Positions 44,151-54,700 of a DNA stretch of 64,000 nucleotides are shown here, piece by piece; positions within the stretch are counted from its first letter, which is position 1; each line of letters starts with the position of its first letter. The notes beneath the pieces were generated by a model. The model was not told the origin of the DNA. It did no database searches and worked only from the letters and a program-made list of their open reading frames with translations. Source of the stretch: Flavobacterium aestivum (GTDB lineage: Bacteria > Bacteroidota > Bacteroidia > Flavobacteriales > Flavobacteriaceae). The stretch lies in assembly GCF_026870175.2 (NCBI RefSeq), contig NZ_CP113977.2, positions 4,092,001 to 4,156,000 on the forward strand, read 5' to 3'. A program made the translations under genes and the position numbers.

Positions 44151-46319
44151 ATGTCTATACAGTCTCATTTTTTCATAGAGTCAGGAGGCTTTCCTCAACA
44201 AACCGAAGCACAATCATTTGGACCCGTTACTAATGATGAATTTAGATTGACTTCAAAGTTTACTTTAGCTAGTCCCAAAAAAGCCTTTTCTATATGCAAA
44301 GGTGTGGTTTTATTACAACCGCAAACGGGTGATCCTACCAAAGTAAACCTCATCCTTCGTCCCTACAAACAACCTTTTCCGGGATTGAATGTAAAATATT
44401 TTATCTATAGAGGTTTAGAAAAAAGTGATTTTTTCACAGCAGATTCGGTTCCTAAAATCATCGAACAAACGGCATCAACATCTGATTTTATCAATAAGAT
44501 CAATATTGATTTTCATGCTTTTCATGACAATCGCAAAGATGCGCAAAACAATCCTATACCAGTGCCCGCTTTTACAGCTAAGTACATCGGTTATGACCCT
44601 GAGGTTCTGAATTCTACACTACTATCGAGTTTGTTTTTTAAAGAATCTGAATTTGTTACTGCTGGAAATACTTTCGACGAAAAAGACGATTTCGAATTGC
44701 CGCTAATTGATATGGGAAAATCATTGGGGAATTTTGCCACTGGCGAATGTGGTATTGATGTAGTACTTAACTACGGCGACTACAAACACAATTTTGACAA
44801 CAGCGAATTTGTTTTTGATTTAGGGTATGCCCGCCAAGCAGAAGCGAAGATTGTTCTTAGTGGTGATGCATTACAACAAAAACTACTACGTGAACAAAGT
44901 ACGCAGTTCATTGATATTGCCGCTTTTTATGGTTTATACACCTCAGAAGGTAAAGTAACTGCGGACGTTGCAGGCACTAAAACGGATAAAAAAGGAATAG
45001 CCATATACAATGAGGTCATTAACAAATTTGCAACAAAAAATAATTGGTATATCTACTTACAAGGAGATCGTACCCGCAGTTATGACTTTTATGGTGATTA
45101 TAAAATAACCAAAGGAACAGGAACCAATAATATTAAAACAGGACTTCTTGAAGATCCTGGCACCCATTTGGCCACTATGACTGAAGCCAAATACGGCACA
45201 AATGGCTGGCCACTCATTATCAACACCCAACAACAGGCCAGTACCGCCACAACTAATAACCTCTATTTACAATTGGTTACCGACAATAACAATAATACTA
45301 TGATGTACGGGCAAATCGCAAACCTGGTAAACGCGCAAAAAGATAACTTCATAAATGCCGATGGTTTGCGTTCAGCGCCCGATTCAGAAGGCAATTACAG
45401 CCGTCTGACCACAACAGTGCAGCTTAAAACTCCCGCAGCTGATGGTAAAAACATAGCAAATCTTAGTTTAATACTCTATCAAGGGGTAACTTATGAATAT
45501 GAAGCTGGAACAACACAAGATGCTAACGGAAATCCTGTAGTCTTAAATGGGCAATCCAATTTTTTTGACGATGTGTTTAGCTTGATAAATGCCGAACCCT
45601 TACTCAAATTGAATGGTATTAGCGAATTTTCTAAAATGACTTCTGAAAAGCTCAATCTCATAAATCAGTATTATGACAAGAAGCAGCAAGGAATCACAGT
45701 AGTGCAAACCCTCACAGTCAATGATGTGATAGAAACTGGAATCGAGGCTACACCAACTGTAGCCCGTGTAACCTATCTTACTGAAGCTGGTGATGTTATG
45801 AACAATGCGGTATCAGCTACCGGAAGCACCACGCCTGATACCAAAACCAGCGCCTCAGCAAGCGGTACCGTAACCAAAAGCAAAACCTATGAGCTACCAG
45901 ATCCGTACTACTATAGTCTACAACTATTTACAGACAGTACACAAACCATTACTGGACTGGAACTCAAAACAGTTGATGGCAGCACACCCAACAAAATTAT
46001 TCTGGGCTTGACCAAAGCCGAAAACGACATCATCAAAGCATTGATTACTCCAGATTTAAAAAACCCACGTCTCTTTTTGATTGACTTGTTCGAAGATGGC
46101 AACGAATTGGTTTCTCCCGAAAACATAAAATACCAAAAATACAAAGTGGGAATCGTGGCCGAAAACTCAGAAGGAAAACTAAAACTTTCTACAACCGATG
46201 TGATAGTGTATTCCCTAGATAGGAAATATCATTTTAGCAAGGGGTATAGTGAGCATGTGCCATTAATTTCATACGGAATTCAAGGTGATAATTTAATTAA
46301 TGAACTAATTATTATATAA
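44151..46319 (+). CDS. Uncharacterised 722-aa protein of the accessory island
   Basis: There is no signal peptide. The N-terminal part is strand-rich (ESGGFPQQTEAQSFGPVTND, KVNLILRPYKQPFPGLNVKY, FIYRGLEKSDFF) and contains YNEVINKFATKNNWYIYLQG in the middle, then a Thr/Ser-rich linker (SATGSTTPDTKTSASASGTV) near 555-585, and a C-terminal beta domain. I did not recognise a family. It starts 41 bases after the spanin-like gene and two bases before the toxin-like gene. A structural or carrier role for the toxin is possible. Confidence 0.75.
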   Translation: MSIQSHFFIESGGFPQQTEAQSFGPVTNDEFRLTSKFTLASPKKAFSICKGVVLLQPQTGDPTKVNLILRPYKQPFPGLNVKYFIYRGLEKSDFFTADSVPKIIEQTASTSDFINKINIDFHAFHDNRKDAQNNPIPVPAFTAKYIGYDPEVLNSTLLSSLFFKESEFVTAGNTFDEKDDFELPLIDMGKSLGNFATGECGIDVVLNYGDYKHNFDNSEFVFDLGYARQAEAKIVLSGDALQQKLLREQSTQFIDIAAFYGLYTSEGKVTADVAGTKTDKKGIAIYNEVINKFATKNNWYIYLQGDRTRSYDFYGDYKITKGTGTNNIKTGLLEDPGTHLATMTEAKYGTNGWPLIINTQQQASTATTNNLYLQLVTDNNNNTMMYGQIANLVNAQKDNFINADGLRSAPDSEGNYSRLTTTVQLKTPAADGKNIANLSLILYQGVTYEYEAGTTQDANGNPVVLNGQSNFFDDVFSLINAEPLLKLNGISEFSKMTSEKLNLINQYYDKKQQGITVVQTLTVNDVIETGIEATPTVARVTYLTEAGDVMNNAVSATGSTTPDTKTSASASGTVTKSKTYELPDPYYYSLQLFTDSTQTITGLELKTVDGSTPNKIILGLTKAENDIIKALITPDLKNPRLFLIDLFEDGNELVSPENIKYQKYKVGIVAENSEGKLKLSTTDVIVYSLDRKYHFSKGYSEHVPLISYGIQGDNLINELIII

Positions 46320-46321
46320 TT

Positions 46322-49273
46322 ATGGAAGATTACGCAGTTGTTTTAGCCAATGATTTGGTAGTAAAAGCTTCGAATTTTGGAAGCATTCTTAATTTAAAAT
46401 TTAATCGGCAAGGTAAAGTAGTTTCCTTTTTATATGAAAATCAAACATATATCGCGCTTTTTGATTTCAAATCAAATGAATTCTTAGACTATGTTGAAGA
46501 AAGTTATTTTGACAAACTAAAAGCAAAAGAAGTTTATAAAGAGGGAAATAAATATGATGGAGTTGATAAAAAATTATGGGAGAATTTTGTATTTAAGAAA
46601 TTTAATAATTTAACACCTGCTAAATTTAACGATACAATCTTTGGTTTACTTAGAGATTCATCTGGATTGTGTTATAATTATTATACTTGGATTTACACAA
46701 ACCCTTACAAAGTTCCTACAAATCCACAACCAGCGCCTAATTCTTTTCCTGAAGGTAGGGCATGTGATACATTTGCTAATGGCACACATGCAAAAGACTT
46801 TTTTGATGCATACAAGAATCAAACCTTTTACGATACTAGTCAAAATGACATAAGACTTGTAGGGGAAATTGCATCCTTATTAAAAAAAGCAGGTGAGAAA
46901 ACAGCAGAAGCTTTTCAGAATTTTACTTTATCAGGTGTAAATACTAGTGTTTTTACTTTTCATACATCTCAAAATGGCTATTCAAGAACAGAGTTTTTGG
47001 AATATAAAAAAGGGCTTGAATTATGGCTAAAGATGTTAAAAAAATATCAATCTGAGATTGGTAAATTAGGTCATGAAGAGCAATTATTTATTTATATTGA
47101 TGTTATGTATCGACATAACATGCTTACATTATTGACTCCTCAACAAAGAATTAATATTTTAAAAATTTTAGTTGAAAAAAGACTCTTACTGAATTGGTAT
47201 TGGGAGAATTTCTCTATTGGTTTTATTCATAAAGAAGATTTGGCAATCAATATATTAAAATCAGTCACAAATGCAGATGATACTGATTTGTTTTTGAAAT
47301 TGCTTGTTTCTACCAATGTCATAAAATCAGAATACAAGGATAATCAAGGTACAACATATAAAACTACCAATACAACACTCTACAAGTTATTATTTTATAG
47401 AATGGATGATTATGGAGGAAATGATAATTTCACGACCTTTGCGCAGGAATTACAGAGGATTGTTTTGTTGAAAAACGGTATTATCAAGGCAAATACACCT
47501 CCTTTATATACAAAAGAAGAATTAACAGCAATTGCGAAAGCCCAATTTATCTGGAGAGAAAAACAACCTGAAAATGGACCAAAAGTAGAAAGAGTAAAAT
47601 ACGAAATTGTAAGCAATACAGATCAAAAAATAAAATTTAAAGAAACGATTTGGCTTACAACTAAACTAGAACCTTATTATAACACAAATTCTATAGGAGT
47701 AGATGTTATTGCTGGATATACAGAAGTTCCTGTAACAAAAGAACCACGGATATTTGAGTTAGATCATTTTGATTTAGTTTCAATACATTTTTACAATAAT
47801 CCTTCTTTTATTGATCTCACTGCCGATCCAACTTATAAAGGTCTAAATTTTTTCACATTTGCAGGATTTGTTGACTATATATTAGAAAAAGAAAGAACTA
47901 AAGTAGCAGAAAATGTATTTAATGCAACTCTATATGCCATTTCATTGACTATAGGTTTGGGAGAATTAATTGCAGCTGTAAGAACTATAAATGCAGCAAG
48001 AGCAATTTTAGGAGTAGGTATGATAACTAGTGATACTGCTGCCTATTTAGTTGGAGAAACAGATTTTCATAATTATCTTGTTGTAACCTATGGACAAGCT
48101 AGAGCAACTGAAATATTAGGTAATATGGCAATTCTTTCTACAATTGCTTCATTAGGCACAAATACTATTGCAGGTTCAGGAATTTTGAAAGCATATTCTA
48201 GAGAGGAAGCTCTAAAATTAGTAGGTACTGGTGAAGCAATATTGAAAGATTCTAATGCCCTTTCAAAATTGGGAGCTACTCCTGCTTTACGTTTAGAGGC
48301 TAGATTAGCACTAGAAGAAGCAATTATAAAAATAAAAAAGGAATTATATTCTATAAGAAATGTACCTGAAGCTGTAGATGTTATTAAAAAGGTAAAAGCG
48401 GATGTATTATTTTTTAAATTTCCAGGTTTAAAAAATGCTCTTGATGAATTATCTGAATTTGAAAGATTGGCTTTTAGAACAAAGTTTCTTAACTTATCGG
48501 AAAGAGAAGCTAATGCTTTACAATCTCACTGGATTGGTTCTACGTTTGCTACAAAACAAGAAATTATACAAAAATCAGAGATTTGGATAAAAAACATTAA
48601 ATTGCAACAGTATCTAAAAGATGGTCGTTATGATCTAATTTCAATTTTATATGATAAACCCATTACTGAAGGATATTTACATAATGGTGTTAGATATGCT
48701 ATGACTACTGCCGATGCAACAGCAGAAACACTAAAAGAATTAAATAAAGCAATAATAATTGCAAACAGAACCGATGATGTAGTAATAATAGCCAACAATT
48801 GCGGATACCCTGAACATATAATTCAAAGAGTTAAGAATCATCTATTTAAAAACGAATATTTTATACTTAAAGATGATGGAACTTTTAGTTTGGGTAGATT
48901 ACAACGATTTGAGACTAATGGAGATACATTCGGTGATAGTGATCTTTGGAATCATTTTATAAATACTCCTTTTACAGAAATTACAAATGTAAGAAAAGCA
49001 GAATTCAAATGGTTAATAGCACATGAATATATAGAAGCTGGTCTTATGGAAAAACACATGCCTTTAAGAAGTTTTATTAATGGAGATAATTATTTCAGTT
49101 ATGATGTAGGAGCTCATTACCTTAGTGTTAATAAAACAGGATTAATGTTTGAATTTGCACCGTATACAACTTTAGGAAGATTGCAAGTTAATATCCCTCC
49201 TTTACCAACTCAAAATTTAGATAATTTGGATGATATTTTAAATCAGTTAATAACTTTTTATAAACTAGAATAA
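46322..49273 (+). CDS. 983-aa polymorphic-toxin-like protein
   Basis: The first 500 residues are unrecognised. A hydrophobic Ala/Gly/Leu/Ile-rich stretch (about 540-625: FNATLYAISLTIGLGELIAA, ILGVGMITSDTAAYLVGET) resembles the pre-toxin helical regions of delivered toxins. The C-terminal domain (about 800-925) contains HIIQRVKNHLF (832-842) and HEYIEAGLME (901-910), which reads as a metal-dependent or His/Glu active site. It is followed after 3 bases by a compact 208-aa gene, typical of toxin-immunity pairs. Its base composition is more AT-rich than the flanking genes (about 25% GC in a sampled 60-base line at 46501 versus 35% at 45421). Target unknown. Confidence 0.65.
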   Translation: MEDYAVVLANDLVVKASNFGSILNLKFNRQGKVVSFLYENQTYIALFDFKSNEFLDYVEESYFDKLKAKEVYKEGNKYDGVDKKLWENFVFKKFNNLTPAKFNDTIFGLLRDSSGLCYNYYTWIYTNPYKVPTNPQPAPNSFPEGRACDTFANGTHAKDFFDAYKNQTFYDTSQNDIRLVGEIASLLKKAGEKTAEAFQNFTLSGVNTSVFTFHTSQNGYSRTEFLEYKKGLELWLKMLKKYQSEIGKLGHEEQLFIYIDVMYRHNMLTLLTPQQRINILKILVEKRLLLNWYWENFSIGFIHKEDLAINILKSVTNADDTDLFLKLLVSTNVIKSEYKDNQGTTYKTTNTTLYKLLFYRMDDYGGNDNFTTFAQELQRIVLLKNGIIKANTPPLYTKEELTAIAKAQFIWREKQPENGPKVERVKYEIVSNTDQKIKFKETIWLTTKLEPYYNTNSIGVDVIAGYTEVPVTKEPRIFELDHFDLVSIHFYNNPSFIDLTADPTYKGLNFFTFAGFVDYILEKERTKVAENVFNATLYAISLTIGLGELIAAVRTINAARAILGVGMITSDTAAYLVGETDFHNYLVVTYGQARATEILGNMAILSTIASLGTNTIAGSGILKAYSREEALKLVGTGEAILKDSNALSKLGATPALRLEARLALEEAIIKIKKELYSIRNVPEAVDVIKKVKADVLFFKFPGLKNALDELSEFERLAFRTKFLNLSEREANALQSHWIGSTFATKQEIIQKSEIWIKNIKLQQYLKDGRYDLISILYDKPITEGYLHNGVRYAMTTADATAETLKELNKAIIIANRTDDVVIIANNCGYPEHIIQRVKNHLFKNEYFILKDDGTFSLGRLQRFETNGDTFGDSDLWNHFINTPFTEITNVRKAEFKWLIAHEYIEAGLMEKHMPLRSFINGDNYFSYDVGAHYLSVNKTGLMFEFAPYTTLGRLQVNIPPLPTQNLDNLDDILNQLITFYKLE

Positions 49274-49276
49274 AAA

Positions 49277-49903
49277 ATGGAAAATTTTCAAGAGAAACTC
49301 AAAGAGTTTAAAAATCAAATAAAAGGAAGAAAAATAGACTCAGATACTGCTGGAATATTATTGTTTAAAGATTTTTTATCAAAAATGAGTGAATGGAATC
49401 ATGAGGCTAGTTTTACTGAAGATTGGATAAGTAAAATTAGTAGACAACATGATTTATTAAATATTGTTGGAATAGTAGCTCCAGATTTGTTGAAAAATGT
49501 AATTTCATTAAATGAATTTAGAAATAATGATCCTCAATATGGTGATACATTCAATTTATCAAGTGCAAGAGGTCTTGATGCAGGTTTAATCTATGCACTA
49601 TTTTGTTGGGATTCATTTAAAGACAATCCAGTATTTGATAAATATAAAAATTTACCTGATCCCTATGATTCCATAAAAGCATTATATATTACGGGGCATT
49701 ACGTTGATAGATCAGAACCAACTAAAATTACAATTGATTCAAAATGTATAGTTAGAACACAAACTGATTTTAGGTTACCATCACTAGATTATGATTTTCT
49801 AGATTATATTGATGAAGTATGTGAAAGAAGAGGTAGCGATGGTATTCCGAATCAAGAAAAAACGAATCAATTGTGGGAAGAGTTTCAAAAACAAAAAAAA
49901 TAA
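49277..49903 (+). CDS. Candidate immunity protein
   Basis: This 208-aa acidic soluble protein (MENFQEKLKEFKNQIKGRKI...) has no recognised domain. It begins 3 bases after the toxin-like gene and shares its AT-rich codon use, so the two probably moved together. Size, position and lack of signal peptide fit an intracellular immunity protein, which would neutralise the C-terminal domain of the toxin. The role is inferred from position, not sequence homology. Confidence 0.55.
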   Translation: MENFQEKLKEFKNQIKGRKIDSDTAGILLFKDFLSKMSEWNHEASFTEDWISKISRQHDLLNIVGIVAPDLLKNVISLNEFRNNDPQYGDTFNLSSARGLDAGLIYALFCWDSFKDNPVFDKYKNLPDPYDSIKALYITGHYVDRSEPTKITIDSKCIVRTQTDFRLPSLDYDFLDYIDEVCERRGSDGIPNQEKTNQLWEEFQKQKK

Positions 49904-50197
49904 TTATTTTTTGTATTCCCCATTAGTTCGAATGTCCTGCATAAGAATATAACTTATTTACCCGATCGCTCGGATATGTAAAAAGTCACTCATGTACGAT
50001 AGCGGGGATTTGCACCCGAGCGAAGCGAATTGACGAAGTAATCCGTGCTCCGAGCGATCTGGTCATTATTAAAAATGAAATGAACCAACTCGAAATAGAT
50101 TGCAAGAGTTATCAATTTTTAAAAAAGGGAAAAAAATAGTAGTCACTCTTATTTTAACAGTGTTTTGAAGTAATTTAGATTTAGAAGAGTTATGGAA
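49904..50197. other. Spacer with inverted repeat copy B and convergent gene ends
   Basis: The stretch contains the repeat at 49961-50057 and A-rich decayed text at 50080-50190. No gene or clear terminator seen. Confidence 0.5.
49961..50057 (-). repeat. Intergenic repeat, copy B
   Basis: Inverted copy of the repeat at 38223-38316: CCCGATCGCTCGGATATG at the left end and TGACGAAGTAATCCGTGCTC at the right. Internal short stems (CGATCGCTCGG / CCGAGCGATC) make it hairpin-forming. Together the copies bracket the repressor, early, lysis and toxin-immunity genes. Confidence 0.75.
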
Positions 50198-51121
50198 TTA
50201 TGGGCAGGTAAATTTAGGTATTCTCAATAAATCACCTCCCCTGTCGCTAAAATCCTTTATACTGGGGTGGCAACATTTGATAGAAGGATCTATAGAAAGA
50301 AATACCAAACTTTTGTTTTTGCTTATATCAATACAAATGAGGTTGTTATTGTCGCAAAAAAGACCTGTTAAACTCTCATTTTTGCTTACATCAAGGGCAA
50401 CGAGTTGGTTGTCATTACATTCAAGTTTCGTCAAATTTATATTATCATTTACATCAAGACTTGTGAGTTGATTGTTGCTGCAATGAATTGTTCTCAAAAC
50501 ATTATTTTTCCCTAAATTAAGGGTAATGAGTTTATTCTTCTGACAATTAAGCCATGTCAAATTTGTATTCTTACTTATATTAAGCCTAGAGAGTTTGTTA
50601 TTGTAACATTCAAGTCTTGCTAAATTTATATTCTTGCTTATATCAAGGTTAGTAAGTTGGTTGTAGCCGCAATTAAGACCTATTAAACTTATGTTTTTAC
50701 TTACATCAAGGGTAGTGAGTTGATTGTCCCGACAATCAAGTTCTCTCAAAGAAGTAAAATATTCTATACCGGATAAGGAAGCAATGCTTTTATTTCTAAT
50801 AATCATTTCATCACGAGAAACAACAGAAGGATGATTTGAAATGAATTTATTATCGAGAGTAAAAGCCTTTGGCACTATTGTTTTTAAATATGTCCTAAAG
50901 TTTGCATCTGGTATTTCACTATAAACAGGGGGAGTATTGTTCTTTTTTAAAGAACTATCAACAAAAGGAATATTATTTTTTTTTAAGGAATTATCAACGG
51001 GAGGAATATTGTTCTCTTTAAAACAACTATAACTTATATGACTTACTACTAATACTGCAAAAACAATAATGAATCTTATTATAAGCCGATTTTTTTTTAT
51101 GGATAAAGTTTTGTTTTGCAT
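50198..51121 (-). CDS. Leucine-rich-repeat lipoprotein
   Basis: This 307-aa protein has a lipobox near residue 33 (ISYSC) and a short N-terminal region made of three copies of an 11-residue unit (KKNNIPxVDSSL-type). About eight 21-residue LRR units follow (LRELDCRDNQLTTLDVSKN pattern, with Cys at a fixed position), ending in a C-terminal cap with two Cys (KCCHP, FTCP). LRRs of this type form curved binding surfaces on the cell surface. It lies on the opposite strand between the immunity and giant genes, so it has its own transcript. Confidence 0.85.
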   Translation of the reverse strand: MQNKTLSIKKNRLIIRFIIVFAVLVVSHISYSCFKENNIPPVDNSLKKNNIPFVDSSLKKNNTPPVYSEIPDANFRTYLKTIVPKAFTLDNKFISNHPSVVSRDEMIIRNKSIASLSGIEYFTSLRELDCRDNQLTTLDVSKNISLIGLNCGYNQLTNLDISKNINLARLECYNNKLSRLNISKNTNLTWLNCQKNKLITLNLGKNNVLRTIHCSNNQLTSLDVNDNINLTKLECNDNQLVALDVSKNESLTGLFCDNNNLICIDISKNKSLVFLSIDPSIKCCHPSIKDFSDRGGDLLRIPKFTCP

Positions 51122-51410
51122 TATTTATTTAGGAATAAGGTTTTAGAAAATTAGACTTTTTTTATGATTTAGAATATTTATTACTAAAAATCAAAAGAGT
51201 ATAACATTATGTAAGATTATAAATTAAATTATTTTTTGCCAAAAATTTCTCTAAATATTTTCAAAAGAAGATTCTTTGAGCTGTTCTAAAAACTACAATT
51301 TCAGTAAAAAATACTGATCCAAACGATCATAAAAATTGTCATACTCAAGGCAGAAATCATGATCTAACAAACTCGAAAAAATTACATTCTACACACCCAA
51401 ACGGAAACTT

Positions 51411-51450
51411 AAAGCCATAGGTTCCCCTACCCTTTCATTGGCTTTTTTTT
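51411..51450 (+). terminator. Terminator-like hairpin ahead of the giant-gene promoter
   Basis: AAAGCCA, 21-base loop, TGGCTTT followed by five more T on the plus strand, 30 bases upstream of the dyad; it would insulate the giant gene from upstream transcription. Confidence 0.6.
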
Positions 51451-51477
51451 AGCCATATTTAAAAACATTATCCATTT

Positions 51478-51590
51478 GCTTTACAACTCTGTAAAGCCCC
51501 AGAACAGCCATGTTAAACCTCTAAGCATACGTTTCTTAAAGCTCAAAATTAGGCTCATCTTTACACTGTCAAAAGGAATAAACACTGGTA
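51478..51590 (+). promoter_or_regulatory. Late-type control element, copy 2 (upstream of the giant gene)
   Basis: GCTTTACA-ACTC-TGTAAAGC (51478-51497) is a perfect 8-bp inverted repeat with a 4-base spacer. ACAACTCTGTAAAGCCC (51483-51499) is identical to 42656-42672. CATCTTTAC and CACTGGTAAAAACC downstream parallel AATCTTTGC and ACCGGTAAAAA of copy 1. The pattern is that of an activator-dependent promoter. Confidence 0.7.
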
Positions 51591-51759
51591 AAAACCAAAA
51601 AACAAACCTTTTTAAAGTATTGTGAAGCTTAAATAAATTATCACAGTTCTTATAAATAATCTAACCCAAAAAAAATGCCCTTGATTGCGCAGATTGGTTT
51701 GATAGAACTACAATTTATCATTCAAAATACGAACAAAATTAAAGTCAAAAAAATAGAAT

Positions 51760-54700
51760 ATGCCAACTAACCCAATTCCAGCGATTCCAATTCCTACAGC
51801 TAGATATTACCCGCGATTATCCGAGGTAGTAACTGTAGATGATTTACCAGAGTTTTTGTCTTTTGTACAAAATGGCTTAAATGCCATTTTTGATAAGATA
51901 CATTATAAAAACTTACAATATTCTAAGGGGTATCGTGGCGACTCAGCCTTTTATAGTCTTGATATCGTAACAAGCGAAAAACTGGCTATACCTATCCCCT
52001 TTGGCTTATCGTTTGTACTTAATCCAGACTTAACCGGTAATGATTCTAAGATATCATCGTTTCCTATCACACTCGAGTATCAGTGGGAGATTTTAGCGTT
52101 TCTAAAAACGTTTAACTCCTCTAGTTTTTCGTTTTCACCAGAAGATTTTTATTCGGTAGGATTACAAGTTTTTCACATCAGCCAAGAACAGGTGGTTGCC
52201 CACATGCTCAATATTTTTGTTGAGCCTGCAGATACAATAACAAAATACGAGCAAGTTTTAAAAGATATCAATGAGCTGTATGCTATTACACAAACCCCAG
52301 AATATGACGAATTAAAATTCCCTCCAGGTGTAGAACAATCTATAGCGAATCTTATTACAATTATAAGTAGTCACCCGAAAATCACAAAATCGATTCCGTT
52401 GGTTTTGTTTGCAGCTTATATTTTAAAATCAGATTTGGATGTAACTAAACAAAGATTACAGGAGTTTTATAATATCATCGTTCCAGATGGTATAGAAGCT
52501 CACATCAAAAGAATTATTACCCCAAAAGCCAAAGCTACACTAGCCTTGAGCGCCGGTATTGAGTTTCCTCAAACTATTTTAAGACCTGTTAACGAAAATG
52601 GTTCTGCTTACAGTGATCCAAATGCAAAATCAATATTTGCATTCGCTCAAGCACAACTGTATGCTGATACTGAAGCCGGAATAGGTTACCAATTAGAAAT
52701 GGGAGGTTCCTTAATGCCTTCTAAATATGCCATGATTGGTAAATCCGGATTAATTCTGGAGTTAGATACTTTAAAACTCGATTTAAGTAAGAAAACCAAT
52801 ATTCCGGAAGCCGATGCCGATGGCAGACCTAATGACTTTGTTGGAGTATATGCCCGTGCGGTATCGGTAACCTTACCTTCAAAATGGTTTCATGATGATA
52901 CAGAATCAACAGGAAATACTACATCAACATTAAAAATTGGTGCTTCAGATTTATTAGTTGGTACTGGAGGTTTATCTGGAAATATTTATCTGGAAACGGT
53001 TCCTGTGGTTACAGGTGGGGCTTTTAGCTATTTTAATGACAAGTTCGATTTCATTTATCCGATTACCATGTTCGAAACTGGAGAAAATGATAAGGTTGTT
53101 AAAGAAAAGAAAATTGCTGATTACACAGCTTTAATTAGTTATTTAGAGGAATTAAACGCTACAAAATTACCATACCCTTTTAAGTACCCGCTAACATTAA
53201 AAACAAGTGCTACATTAACATCTACAGTAGTAAGTCCTTCAACTATTTATACTTTTAATACTGCTCAGGAATACCAAACCTTTTTATCAAAACTTATTGA
53301 AAATACACTTTGGAAAACCATAGGTTCATCTAATAAAGGCTTTAAAGTAGGTTTCAACAAATTTGATATTACCTTCAAGCAAAACAAAGTTATTGGTTCT
53401 AATATAAAAGGATCATTAATCATAAATAAGTTCAAGGCAGCTGATAACGGACCATTCAGAGCAAACATTGAAGGCCATTTATATGATAATGGCGATTTTA
53501 ACCTTACTGCTTCATTTCCTAAAGAAAATGAGCCTAAAAAAGCCACATTATTCAACTTTGTAGACTTTAAATTTAATAGTTTAGAACTAGGTAAAGAACA
53601 GGATGATTATTACATCGGAACATCGTGTGAGGTTTCGTTTCCGAACGCTGTCATGAGCAAATTCATGGGGAATCAAAAAATCATTCTCGAAAAATTACGT
53701 ATTTACAGCGATGGAAACATCGAACTTGAAGGAGGTTCCGTTCCATTACCTATAAATCTTTCTTTAAATCTTGGACCCGTAAAAATGGGAGTGTCCAACA
53801 TCAATTTTGGTGCCACTCAAATCACTAAAGATGGCGTACCACGCAAATACCACTTCTGGGGATTTGATGGAGCTATCAGTGTTAATCCGCTAGGGTTGGA
53901 TGCACGTGGTGAAGGAGTTAAATATTACTATACCATTGATGATGGCCCTAAGGATTCGTTTTTACATATTCAAACGATCGAAATAGATTTAATTATTCCT
54001 GCTCCACCAAAGCCTGAAATTGCATCAGGAGGAACGAACGGTAACACAACAAAAAAAGAAACTGAGAAAACATTAGCTATTATTCACGGTATGCTATCGC
54101 TACCTCAACCTGGTGAATCTCAAGAATTTACAGGAGAGGTTTCTTTAAAATTACCAAAAGCTAAAATATCAGGTGGTGTTGGAATGCGCTTTATGCCAAA
54201 ATACCCTGCCTTTTTAGTCGATGCTCATATCGAATTGCCTACTCCTATTCCGCTTGGTTTTATATCAATTTCGGCTTTTAGAGGTCTGCTAGGATTTAGG
54301 TATGTAGCCACCAAAAAAGCTGCTGGATTAACGACTGATAACTCTTGGTATGAGTTTTATAAGCATCCTAAAAAAGGGATCAATATTAAGAAATTTAGTG
54401 GTCCGCCAGATTCGATGCAATACAATTCTCCATTCTCTATTGGAGCTGGAGCAACATTCGGAACCACCGCAGATGGCGGACATGTGTTGTCATTGCGAGC
54501 GATGTTATTATTGTCACTTCCAACCTTATTTTATATTGAGGCTGGGTTAAACGTTATTGCTGGCCGATTAGGTCTTATTGAAGACGATCCTAGCAATCCT
54601 CCGTTTTTTGCTATGGTGGCTTTTGGAGACGACTCTTTGGAATTAGCAGCTGGAGCAGATTTTAGTATCCCTAAAGATAGCGGACAAATCTTTCAATTGC

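Larger units (their letters stand above)
51122..51759 (+). other. Long leader region of the giant gene
   Basis: About 640 bases without a gene. It contains a terminator-like hairpin at 51411-51450 (AAAGCCA...TGGCTTTTTTTT), the late-type control element at 51478-51590, and a 160-base A-rich leader before the start at 51760. The first 280 bases (51122-51400) show no clear feature beyond the start region of the LRR gene. Confidence 0.6.

Noticed and set aside
44425..44610. Small frames inside the 722-, 983- and 2493-aa genes, such as 44425-44610, 46641-46853 and 54350-54550
   Set aside because: Shadows in other frames of long continuous genes without their own start signals.
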